Shown here one piece after another: positions 1 through 6,371 of a DNA stretch of 10,157 nucleotides. Source of the DNA: Vulcanimicrobiota bacterium (GTDB lineage Bacteria > Vulcanimicrobiota > Vulcanimicrobiia > Vulcanimicrobiales > Vulcanimicrobiaceae); contig JABEUW010000178.1 in NCBI GenBank assembly GCA_013043945.1, positions 1-10,157 of the forward strand, in the 5' to 3' direction. Under the pieces are notes generated by a model. The model made no database searches and had not been told where the DNA came from. It was given only the letters and a program-made list of their open reading frames with translations. A program made the position numbers and the translations under genes. Numbering within the stretch: the stretch's first letter is position 1; every line of letters starts with the position of its first letter.

Positions 1-1
1 G

Positions 2-160
2 CGCAAAGGGCGCGACGCCCTCGCGGGCCGCGTTCCCGCGCTCTCCACAACCGTCGCCGCGACGAACGATCCGCTCGCCGATGCTGCAGCAAAAAGTAAG
101 CGCCTGGCATTCGATGCACAGGCACCGGAAGAAGCTGAAGTGGTCGAGGTGGGTTCCTAA
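2..160 (+). CDS. C-terminal fragment of an unidentified protein
   Basis: An open frame enters from the left edge in the phase starting at base 2 and ends at TAA 158-160, giving 52 residues. The third codon positions of the first half are almost all G or C, as in the other genes here, which supports this frame. One other frame closes near base 106. The tail is alanine-rich, has a small basic patch (KSKR) near its middle, and ends acidic (PEEAEVVEV), so it looks like a flexible C-terminus. I do not recognise the family. It converges on the regulator gene with only 13 bases between the two stop codons, and no convincing terminator is visible between them. Confidence 0.5.
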   Translation, partial: RKGRDALAGRVPALSTTVAATNDPLADAAAKSKRLAFDAQAPEEAEVVEVGS

Positions 161-173
161 GGCGGGGCGACTC

Positions 174-1121
174 TTAGACGGGCGGCGCCTGGACGTTCTG
201 CGCGAACGCCTCCAAGCGCGCGCGGTCGATCGCTTTGACGCGCCCGCGGTCTAATTCGACCGCGTGCGCGTTTTTCAATCGTAGGAGTGCGCGCGCGGCC
301 ATATCGCGGACGGTTCCGGCCGCTGCGGCGATCTGCGCCTGTGAGAGGTTCTCGACTCCCGGCAGCCCGCGCGTCATGCCGACCGAGGTGCGTGCGTAAC
401 CGAGCAAAAACTTCGAGACGCGCTGTAAGACATGCGCGAATGCGAGATCGGCGATCGTATCGATCGAGCGGCGACGCGCCTGCGAAGAGCCGATAAGAAA
501 ACCGAGCGCGAGCTCGGCATCGTTGCGGCATGCATGAATGACCGCTTCGCTCGGTATCGTGACGATCGTCGCGTCGGTGAGCGCCTCTGCGCGCGTGGTA
601 GCGCCGCCACCGTCGAAGGTTCCGCTCTCGTTGAGCGTGTCGTGCGTGAGTCGCTCGCCGATGGTATGCGTTTTGCCGTCGGGCGAGAGCAACGTGTAGA
701 TCACCTTCCCGCTCTTCACGATACCGAGATACGGCCAGAGTTCGCCTTCGTCGAAGATCGTGTCGCCGGACTTAAATGAGCGCTCGCTCAACTGGCCGGC
801 GAGTTCTTTCACCGTCGACGCTTTCGCGTCGCTAAATTGCGAGACGTGCTGGAGAAAAACCTCACCGTCGGCGTGCTCGTCGATGCGTTCGAGCCGCAAC
901 GTCCAGCGGTTCCCGCCGAGGTTGCGCGCATCCCAGGAAAAGCGTCCGGGGCGTAATTGGGTGAGTTCGTTGCGCAACGCGCGCGGGTCGCCTTCCTCGC
1001 GAATCTCCAGGATGTTTCCAAGCTGGAGTTTGTCGAAGGCCTCGAGGATCTGGTCGGTCTTCGTCGCGGGTGAGAGCGAGCGAGCATCGAGCGTAAAGGC
1101 AGCAGGTCGATTGATCGGCAT
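174..1121 (-). CDS. DUF2249-CRP/FNR fusion transcriptional regulator
   Basis: A 315-residue protein with two modules. Residues about 10-80 match the DUF2249 pattern: LDARSL at the start, an AFDKLQLGNILEI segment, GDPRAL, then PGRFSWD and a basic WTLRLERI strand. Residues about 95-195 form a cyclic-nucleotide-binding-type beta barrel (FKSGDTIFDEGE, GIVKSGKVIYTLLSPDGK). Residues about 205-235 form the dimer helix, and 257-300 a CRP-type winged helix-turn-helix (LSQAQIAAAAGT, then recognition helix VRDMAARALLRLK). The usual cAMP phosphate-binding Arg-Ser/Thr signature is absent. There is one cysteine (C198), so neither cAMP nor an FNR Fe-S cluster is an obvious ligand. I infer that DUF2249 supplies the sensing. 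The histidine of the usual DHDP-like DUF2249 motif is replaced (EEGDP). ATG at 1121 is used, with no visible Shine-Dalgarno. It is divergent from the thiolase gene and may control it or itself. Confidence 0.85.
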   Translation of the reverse strand: MPINRPAAFTLDARSLSPATKTDQILEAFDKLQLGNILEIREEGDPRALRNELTQLRPGRFSWDARNLGGNRWTLRLERIDEHADGEVFLQHVSQFSDAKASTVKELAGQLSERSFKSGDTIFDEGELWPYLGIVKSGKVIYTLLSPDGKTHTIGERLTHDTLNESGTFDGGGATTRAEALTDATIVTIPSEAVIHACRNDAELALGFLIGSSQARRRSIDTIADLAFAHVLQRVSKFLLGYARTSVGMTRGLPGVENLSQAQIAAAAGTVRDMAARALLRLKNAHAVELDRGRVKAIDRARLEAFAQNVQAPPV

Positions 1122-1194
1122 AACGCGCGCTGATTATGGATAGAGGAGGGATGGGCCTGCCGGAGCGGGGCTTTCCCAGGCAGAAGTGGGGGGT
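1122..1194. promoter_or_regulatory. divergent intergenic region, regulator / thiolase
   Basis: This 73-base gap must hold the 5' ends of both divergent genes. On the minus strand CATAAT (complement of 1133-1138) is one base from the -10 consensus and lies 11 bases before the regulator ATG, which would give a very short or absent leader. No -35 hexamer is evident at 16-18 bases. On the plus strand GATTAT (1132-1137) is a weaker -10 candidate. GCCTG (1155-1159) and CAGGC (1177-1181) form a small inverted repeat in the thiolase leader. All of this is inference from short matches. Confidence 0.3.
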
Positions 1195-2397
1195 ATGAAT
1201 AGTACCCCATCAGATCAGGACATCGTTATCATTGCCGGCGCGCGCACCCCGTTCGGCAACTTCGGCGGGGCACTCTCGCCGCTCACCGCTACCGATCTTG
1301 GCGTCGCCGCCGCCGCCGGGGCGATCCTGCGCAGCGGCGTCCCCGCCGCCTCGATCGACGAAGTGATCTTCGGCAACGTCATCCAGAGCAGCGCCGACGC
1401 CATCTATCTCGCACGCCATATCGGCCTGCGAGCGGGCCTCCCCGTCTCGGCACCCGCCCTGACGCTCAATCGCCTCTGCGGCTCGGGGCTGCAGGCGATG
1501 CTCTCGGGCGCCCAATCCCTCGCCCTCGGCCAGGCACGCTACGTGCTCGCCGGAGGTGCCGAATCGATGAGCCAGGCACCGCACGTCGTTCGCGGCGCAC
1601 GCAGCGGTTTCGCACTCGGCACGAAAGTCGCGTTCGAGGATTCGCTCTGGGAAGCGCTGACCGATTCCTACAACGGCATGCCGATGGCGATCACCGCCGA
1701 GAATCTCGCCGCGAAATATTCGGTCTCGCGTGAAGAGTGCGATGCCTTCGCGCTCGCGAGCCAGGAGCGCGCGCTCGAGGCGCAACGGAGCGGCTATTTC
1801 GCCGAGGAGATCGTTGCCGTCGAGGTGCCTGGGCCGAAAGGGACGAGCCAGCGCATCGATCGCGATGAGGGGCCGCGCGAGGGGCTCTCGATGGAGCGGC
1901 TTGCGAAGCTGCCCGCGCGCTTTCGGAAAGAGGGCGTAGTGACTCCCGGAAACGCGAGCGGAATTACCGACGGCGCGGCGGCGGTCGTGCTGACGACGGT
2001 AAAGCAGGCGCGCGCCGATGGCCTTCGTTGGATCGGCAGGCTCCTCGGAGGTGCCTCGGTCGGCGTCGAGCCCGATATCATGGGGATCGGGCCGGCGATG
2101 GCGATTCCCGCAGCGTTACAGCGCGCCGGTATCGCGCGCGAACGCGTCGATCTCGTCGAGATCAACGAGGCCTTCGCGCCGCAGGTGATCGCGTGTCTGC
2201 GCGACCTCGGCGACGACGGGAGGAAGCTGAATCCGCATGGCGGAGCGATCGCGCTCGGACACCCACTTGGCGCCTCGGGAACGCGCATCGCCTATACGGC
2301 GCTGCACGAATTGCAGCGGCGCGGCGGTGGTATCGCTGTGGCCTCGGCCTGTATCGGCGGCGGCCAGGGAATCGCGGCTGTTTTTTCCGCCGAATAG
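1195..2397 (+). CDS. acetyl-CoA C-acetyltransferase (thiolase)
   Basis: A full-length 400-residue thiolase that condenses two acetyl-CoA to acetoacetyl-CoA, or cleaves 3-ketoacyl-CoA in reverse. The N-terminal fold signature is IIAGARTPFGNFGG. The nucleophilic cysteine is C95 in LNRLCGSGLQAM. NEAFA lies at 324-328, the catalytic histidine is H356 in ALGHPLGASGTR, and the second catalytic cysteine is C386 in ACIGGGQG. All active-site elements are intact. I chose ATG 1195 because AGAAG (1182-1186) lies 8 bases upstream. GTG 1186, three codons earlier in frame, is the alternative. A TlpA-like thioredoxin gene follows 3 bases after the stop, so the two are probably cotranscribed. The hbd/crt pair for the next two steps lies about 2.2 kb downstream on the other strand. 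Family assignment is firm; biosynthetic versus degradative use cannot be told from sequence. Confidence 0.95.
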   Translation: MNSTPSDQDIVIIAGARTPFGNFGGALSPLTATDLGVAAAAGAILRSGVPAASIDEVIFGNVIQSSADAIYLARHIGLRAGLPVSAPALTLNRLCGSGLQAMLSGAQSLALGQARYVLAGGAESMSQAPHVVRGARSGFALGTKVAFEDSLWEALTDSYNGMPMAITAENLAAKYSVSREECDAFALASQERALEAQRSGYFAEEIVAVEVPGPKGTSQRIDRDEGPREGLSMERLAKLPARFRKEGVVTPGNASGITDGAAAVVLTTVKQARADGLRWIGRLLGGASVGVEPDIMGIGPAMAIPAALQRAGIARERVDLVEINEAFAPQVIACLRDLGDDGRKLNPHGGAIALGHPLGASGTRIAYTALHELQRRGGGIAVASACIGGGQGIAAVFSAE

Positions 2398-2400
2398 AGC

Positions 2401-2949
2401 GTGAACGGCGAGTCGGCGCCCCCACAACGTCGCGTGCCGTGGGGGCGCATTCTCGACATCGTGGCGGTCGCCCTGATTCTTTTTGCTCTCTGGAAGCTCT
2501 TCGTCGCTCCGCGTTTCCTCAATGCCCCGGGGGCCTATCCGGCACCGCGGGTCTCGTTCGCTCGTCTCGATGGCGGGGCTCCATTTACGGTCGCCTCGGC
2601 GCGAGGGCACGTGCTCTTCTTAGACTTTTTTGCGACGTGGTGCACGCCGTGCCGTGCGGAACTTCCATTCATCCAGGCGTGGGAGCGCGCGCACCCGCAA
2701 GCGTTGGTCGTTCCCGTCGACGTTGGGGAACCGCGCGCATCGGTACGCCGTTTCGCCGTCGCCCACGCGATGAAGCGCGTCGTTCTCGATCCCGAACAAC
2801 TCTCGCGCGGTTTCTTTCAAGTCCTCGGATTTCCGACGATGGTGGTGATCGACGCACGAGGGAATATTCGCGCGACCTGGACCGGCTTTAACCCGGCGAT
2901 CGGTCTCGCAATGAGTAATGCGCTGCAGAGCCTATCGAAAAAGCGGTAG
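2401..2949 (+). CDS. membrane-anchored TlpA/ResA-like thioredoxin
   Basis: A 182-residue thiol-disulfide oxidoreductase. A basic N-terminus (QRRVPWGR) precedes one hydrophobic helix at about 17-34, with no obvious cleavage site, so it is likely a signal anchor that leaves the thioredoxin domain outside the cytoplasmic membrane. The domain begins near residue 50 and contains FLDFFATWCTPCRAELPF, with redox-active C81 and C84 in a WCxPC motif. The cis-proline loop is GFPTMVVID (P145). This is the TlpA/ResA/DsbE pattern, whose members reduce disulfides in apocytochrome c or other exported proteins. The start is GTG, 3 bases after the thiolase stop, with only a weak AGAG upstream, so translation may be coupled. 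No cytochrome c maturation genes are visible nearby, so the substrate is unknown. The 3' end of the gene overlaps the terminator of the opposing protease gene. Confidence 0.9.
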   Translation: MNGESAPPQRRVPWGRILDIVAVALILFALWKLFVAPRFLNAPGAYPAPRVSFARLDGGAPFTVASARGHVLFLDFFATWCTPCRAELPFIQAWERAHPQALVVPVDVGEPRASVRRFAVAHAMKRVVLDPEQLSRGFFQVLGFPTMVVIDARGNIRATWTGFNPAIGLAMSNALQSLSKKR

Positions 2950-2971
2950 GAGCGTACGCCCCCACCGCCTT
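2938..2971 (-). terminator. intrinsic terminator of the C1 protease gene
   Basis: On minus-strand RNA the arms complementary to 2956-2970 and 2941-2955 pair for up to 15 positions around GCGTACGC, which leaves a small GUAC loop. The few non-Watson-Crick positions are G-U wobbles. A run of five T follows directly (complement of AAAAA at 2938-2942). It begins 20 bases past the protease stop codon. On plus-strand RNA the wobble positions become A-C mismatches and no T-run follows, so termination should favour the minus strand. The element overlaps the last codons and stop of the thioredoxin gene. Confidence 0.7.
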
Positions 2972-2990
2972 GTCGTAGAACGCAATCGTT

Positions 2991-4547
2991 CTATGGGTTG
3001 ACGATAAACGTGTCGCTGGTGGGGATGTTCCAGGAGCTATACGCGAGGTAGAACGTTCCGTTATTCGCCCAATCCGTGCCCCACGAATTTGCCACGATGA
3101 AGGCCTGGTTGGCGTCGTCATAGCCGACGATCGCCATGGCGTGTCCGCCTCCGGTCGCCGTCGGGCCGGTCCAAATAGACGTTGCCGTGAGATTATTAAA
3201 CCCGGCATCGACGTTGGCTCCCCAGGGAACCGGAACGCCGGCGGCGATCGAGGCCTTGATCTGCGCGATCCCGTTCGGATCGTTACGCGGAAGGTAGGTG
3301 AAGTTCGTGATGCGATTGGGCTGCGCGGCGGTAAATGCCATCGAACTGGGTTTCGTGAGATCGTCGGCGGGATTGTAGGGCATATCAACCCACGGCGGGT
3401 CGCCCTTCGCAATGAGGAGCGTTAATGCGTCGCTCTCGAGACTGCCGCCGTTGGGAAGGCGGATTTGGTTGTAAATGAATGCTGGCGAAAGGATCTTGGT
3501 GTAATCGGGTGCTCCGGCGCCTGTCAAGAAACTCGTGTAGCCGTTACGGCTCCCCAAGCCCGAGATTGTCGACGCGGTCATGTACCCGGTCGCCCAGGCG
3601 ACGCAGGAGCCTTGGGCGCCTTGGTTCCCGCTCGGCGGTCGAACGGAGATCATCGCCGATTGCGGCAAGCGCAACGCGAGTGGACGGCGTGCCGCGCCGC
3701 TAAAGGTCGTGCTTCCGTCGCCGAAAGCCGCCGCCATCTCGTTGGTCATGCGCTGGTCGCCGCCGACGGTTTCGGTGGTTCCGTTGACGTTGACCGTGTC
3801 GTTGGGAATGTGCTCGGCTAAGGTCGCCGTTCCGGTCAGCGATCCGACGGTTCCCGTGAAGGTCGTCGCTCCATATCCCGACGAGCCGCCGTTATAGGCG
3901 AACGTCAGCCGTTGATTCGCACTCGTGAACTGAATGACGGGAAGCGTGCCGGGGGCGCCGCTCGGAGCGGTGACGAGTACCGGTGTCGTCAGTCCCTGAG
4001 AACCGACGATACGGTTGCCGTTTGCGTCGTATGCAAGCAAGGTCAGCAACACGTTCTGCGGGGTGCCGATCTTGACGGTCGTCGGTTCGACGGAGAGTTT
4101 CACCGATGCAATCGTTCCGCCGAAGCTCAATCCGACGCTCTGTGCGTGGTAGAGCACGTATTGGCCGATGGTCGCGGTCGAGAGCACGCTGCTCCCGGCG
4201 GTGAGATTGATAACGTATCCGCTCGGGCCGACGGGCGCGTTCGGAACGCTCACGCTACATCCCGTCGGCGTACACGGCGCAGTGACCGTTTGCGCGGGCT
4301 GGCCGATAACGTTGCCGCTGACGGATACCCCGGTGACGGCTCCGACTCCCGGCGAGGGAATCGTGATATTGAAGGTGAGCGGTGTCGTGAGACCGCTGAT
4401 AAACCCAGGGACCGTCGCCGGTGTTGCGACGGCGAGCGGAGCCGAGGGTTGCGACGGCAGAAACGTCGCATTGGATCCACCGCACGCTGAGAGGAGCAAC
4501 GCTCCGAAAGCGGCGATCGTGCTGAGCAAAGCGCGCTTGAAAAACAT
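2991..4547 (-). CDS. secreted papain-like (C1 family) cysteine protease lipoprotein
   Basis: A 518-residue protein. Residues 1-21 form a lipoprotein signal peptide (basic start, hydrophobic core, lipobox LSAC) with C22 as the predicted lipidated residue. Residues about 40-250 are Ser/Thr/Gly/Val-rich beta segments, probably two Ig-like modules. The first has a likely disulfide (C92, C97), and the second contains LLAYDANGN, a bacterial Ig-like pattern. A GLTTP pentapeptide recurs at 52-56 and 185-189. Residues about 285-515 are a papain-like domain: oxyanion Q309, nucleophile C315 in GAQGSCVAWA, H469 in GGGHAMAIVGYD, and N487 in NSWGTDW. The full Gln-Cys-His-Asn set is present. No recognisable inhibitor propeptide separates the beta modules from the protease. 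GGAAG (complement of 4557-4561) lies 9 bases before the ATG. It is probably anchored at the cell surface. The substrate is unknown. Confidence 0.9.
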   Translation of the reverse strand: MFFKRALLSTIAAFGALLLSACGGSNATFLPSQPSAPLAVATPATVPGFISGLTTPLTFNITIPSPGVGAVTGVSVSGNVIGQPAQTVTAPCTPTGCSVSVPNAPVGPSGYVINLTAGSSVLSTATIGQYVLYHAQSVGLSFGGTIASVKLSVEPTTVKIGTPQNVLLTLLAYDANGNRIVGSQGLTTPVLVTAPSGAPGTLPVIQFTSANQRLTFAYNGGSSGYGATTFTGTVGSLTGTATLAEHIPNDTVNVNGTTETVGGDQRMTNEMAAAFGDGSTTFSGAARRPLALRLPQSAMISVRPPSGNQGAQGSCVAWATGYMTASTISGLGSRNGYTSFLTGAGAPDYTKILSPAFIYNQIRLPNGGSLESDALTLLIAKGDPPWVDMPYNPADDLTKPSSMAFTAAQPNRITNFTYLPRNDPNGIAQIKASIAAGVPVPWGANVDAGFNNLTATSIWTGPTATGGGHAMAIVGYDDANQAFIVANSWGTDWANNGTFYLAYSSWNIPTSDTFIVNP

Positions 4548-4623
4548 GGGCTGGGTCTTCCATTAGGAAAGGCTCACCCCTTTTTTCTGACAACCGAACG
4601 TCCGCTCGAATGTTGTAAAATAT

Positions 4624-4635
4624 CCGTAATTACGG
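4624..4635. repeat. 12-bp perfect palindrome after the crt stop codon
   Basis: CCGTAATTACGG is perfectly self-complementary and abuts the crt stop codon (4636-4638). On the minus strand it is followed by ATATTTTAC. It could be a short terminator (4-bp stem, AATT loop, weak T-run) or an operator for the protease gene, whose ATG lies 76 bases further on. The rest of the gap 4548-4623 shows no convincing promoter pair. TTGTCA is present on the minus strand, but no good -10 lies at the right distance. Confidence 0.4.
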
Positions 4636-5427
4636 CTACCGCCCGGTCCACGCAGCCTTGCGCTTTTCGAGAAACGCGCTCGTCCCTTCGCGGAAGTCCT
4701 CGCTATTGACGAGCAGACCGAACTCCATCGCCTCCACTTCGAGTGCGTCGGCGAGCGAGAGGTGCGCTCCGCGATAGATCGCGCGTTTGCAGGCCGCGAT
4801 TGCGAGCGGCGCCTTGCTTGCAATTGCCGCAGCGATGCGGTGCGCTTCATCCATGAGCCCGGCGAGCGGAACGACGCGCTCGACGAGTCCGATGCGTAGC
4901 GCCTCCCGCGCATCGACGATCTCACCGGTGAGGCAGAGATAGAGCGCCATGCCCTTGCCGACGAGCCGCGTGCTGCGCTGCGAGCCTCCGTATCCGGGAA
5001 TGAGGCCGAGATTGACCTCGGGTTGTCCGAACTTTGCGTTCTCCGATGCGATGCGAATATCGCAGGCCATCGCCAACTCGCAGCCGCCGCCGAGCGCAAA
5101 GCCGTTGACCGCCGCGATCACCGGCGTCGAGAGCGATTCGATCTGCGTGGTGATCGCTTGCCCGAACCGCGCCTTATCGGCGCCCGCTCCGGCATTCGGG
5201 AGCGCGTTGAGTTCGCCGATATCGGCGCCGGCGGCAAAGGCTTTCTCGCCCGAGCCGGTGAGGACGATCGCTCGAATCTCGGGGCGTGCATCGAGTTCGG
5301 CGAGCGCGCGCGAGAGTTCGCCGAGGAGCGCTGCGTTGAGTGCATTGAGGACGTTGGGGCGGTCGAGCGTAATCGTTGCGATCGCTCCCGCCTCCGAGAC
5401 GAGAATGTTGGGCTCGGCACTACTCAT
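4636..5427 (-). CDS. crt: enoyl-CoA hydratase (crotonase family)
   Basis: A 263-residue protein of standard crotonase length, expected to hydrate trans-2-enoyl-CoA (for example crotonyl-CoA) to the 3-hydroxyacyl-CoA, or the reverse. The oxyanion-hole segments are AFAAGADIGEL (around A66) and ALGGGCELAMACD (around G114). The two catalytic glutamates are both present: E117 in GGCELA and E137 in GQPEVNLGLIPG. The N-terminal ITLDRPNVLNALN motif is also typical. The start codon lies inside the last codons of the dehydrogenase gene (8-base overlap), which suggests translational coupling, with AAGGG about 11 bases before the ATG. The upstream partner makes 3-hydroxybutyryl-CoA dehydrogenase the adjacent step. 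The symbol reflects that pairing; a broader beta-oxidation hydratase is equally possible. Confidence 0.93.
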   Translation of the reverse strand: MSSAEPNILVSEAGAIATITLDRPNVLNALNAALLGELSRALAELDARPEIRAIVLTGSGEKAFAAGADIGELNALPNAGAGADKARFGQAITTQIESLSTPVIAAVNGFALGGGCELAMACDIRIASENAKFGQPEVNLGLIPGYGGSQRSTRLVGKGMALYLCLTGEIVDAREALRIGLVERVVPLAGLMDEAHRIAAAIASKAPLAIAACKRAIYRGAHLSLADALEVEAMEFGLLVNSEDFREGTSAFLEKRKAAWTGR

Positions 5428-6274
5428 AATCGTAGAAGCCCTTACCGCTCTTGCGGCCGTGCCGTCCGGCGAGCACCATGCGTTTGAGGAGCGGCGGTGC
5501 GGCCATCATCGGATCTTTGAACTCTTCGAACATAATCTGCGCGATGTAATAGGTGGTATCGAGACCGACGAAGTCGAGTAATTCGAGCGGCCCCATCGGG
5601 TAACCGCAGCCGAGTTTCATGCCCTTATCGATATCTTCTTTGCTCGCGAGGCCGCCTTCGTAGCAGCGGATCGCGTAGAGAAGATACGGGATGAGCAAGC
5701 GATTGACGACGAAGCCCGGCGTATCTTGGGCGAGAATCGGTTCTTTGCCGAGCGTCTTGGCAAAGGCATAGAGTTCGTCGATCGTATCTTGCGTCGTGGC
5801 GATCGTGCGGACCACTTCGACGAGTTTCATAATCGGAACCGGATTGAAGAAGTGCAGGCCGGCGACGCGATTGGGGCGCTTGGTCGTCGCGGCGAGTTCG
5901 ATCACGCAAAAGCTCGACGTGTTGGTGCAGATAATTGCGTGAGGCGCCAACAACTCGTCGAGTTGTTTGAAGAGCGATTTTTTTGCCTCGGGGTTCTCGA
6001 CGATCGCTTCGATAACGAGATCGCAATTTTTGAGATCGGCGATCGACGTCGTTCCTTTAATGCGTCCGACGATTGCGTCGCGCTCGCTCTGGGGGAGCTT
6101 GCCTTTTTCGACGAACTTATCGAGCGACTTTGCAATGGATGCAAGGCCGCGCTGCAACGGAGCTTCGGCGACTTCCATAAGGATCACGTCGAAGCCGGCG
6201 CTCGCCGCGGTCTGCGCGATGCCGTTGCCCATGAGTCCGGCGCCGCAGACGCCGACCGTACGAATCTTTGACAC
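5420..6274 (-). CDS. hbd: 3-hydroxybutyryl-CoA dehydrogenase
   Basis: A 284-residue protein of the single-domain-pair type found in butyrate, PHB and phenylacetate pathways. It interconverts acetoacetyl-CoA and 3-hydroxybutyryl-CoA with NAD(P)H. The dinucleotide-binding loop is GVCGAGLMGNGIAQ (residues 8-21), and an acidic residue (E34) ends the second strand, which favours NAD. The catalytic set is S120 in TNTSSF, H141 in GLHFFNPVP, E153 in KLVEVV and N191 in TPGFVVNR. The C-terminal helical domain has GPLELLDFVGLDT and ends in RKSGKGFYDYE, as is usual. The start is GTG at 6274, supported by GAGAGG 9 bases upstream. It is the first gene of the overlapping hbd-crt pair and is divergent from phoU. 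Confidence 0.95.
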   Translation of the reverse strand: MSKIRTVGVCGAGLMGNGIAQTAASAGFDVILMEVAEAPLQRGLASIAKSLDKFVEKGKLPQSERDAIVGRIKGTTSIADLKNCDLVIEAIVENPEAKKSLFKQLDELLAPHAIICTNTSSFCVIELAATTKRPNRVAGLHFFNPVPIMKLVEVVRTIATTQDTIDELYAFAKTLGKEPILAQDTPGFVVNRLLIPYLLYAIRCYEGGLASKEDIDKGMKLGCGYPMGPLELLDFVGLDTTYYIAQIMFEEFKDPMMAAPPLLKRMVLAGRHGRKSGKGFYDYE

Positions 6275-6283
6275 GTGTGAAAA

Positions 6284-6289
6284 CCTCTC
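6284..6289 (-). promoter_or_regulatory. ribosome binding site of hbd
   Basis: GAGAGG on the minus strand, 9 bases before GTG 6274. This supports the GTG start. Confidence 0.65.
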
Positions 6290-6356
6290 GCTTCCTTAAA
6301 ATGAGATAAAGAGCGCAGGTGCTTTCGTCCTCTCGTCGGTATCACCCTAGGAGAAA

Positions 6357-6362
6357 GGGGAG
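6357..6362 (+). promoter_or_regulatory. ribosome binding site of phoU
   Basis: GGGGAG on the plus strand, 9 bases before GTG 6372. A second purine-rich AGGAG lies just upstream at 6349-6353. This decides the GTG start. Confidence 0.65.
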
Positions 6363-6371
6363 ACGGTATCG

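Larger units (their letters stand above)
6275..6371. promoter_or_regulatory. divergent intergenic region, hbd / phoU
   Basis: These 97 bases separate the two GTG start codons. A TTGACA hexamer lies at 6268-6273 on the plus strand and TAAAAT at 6297-6302, but they are 23 bases apart, too far for a standard promoter. An 8-bp perfect palindrome ACACGTGT (6271-6278) sits on the hbd start codon. A 7-base direct repeat CGGTATC occurs at 6337-6343 and 6364-6370, flanking the phoU ribosome binding site. No Pho-box-like tandem repeat is seen. Confidence 0.35.

Noticed and set aside
157..177. CTAAG...CTTAG inverted repeat between the convergent stops
   Set aside because: Only five pairs, formed largely by the two stop codons themselves (TAA and its complement), with no T-run.
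452..568. Clustered CGATCG hexamers
   Set aside because: They occur throughout the window inside coding sequence and fit the general codon preference (GAT, ATC and CG-starting codons), so they are not a local element.
1186..1194. GTG 1186 as the thiolase start
   Set aside because: It would add only three residues, and the AGAAG ribosome binding site fits ATG 1195 better. It cannot be excluded.
2028..2891. 287-codon plus-strand frame spanning the thiolase end and thioredoxin
   Set aside because: The translation is arginine-rich and low in recognisable motifs, and two well-supported genes read through in another frame.
6268..6302. TTGACA and TAAAAT as a plus-strand promoter for phoU
   Set aside because: The spacer is 23 bases, well beyond the usual 16-18, and TTGACA lies inside the hbd coding start.
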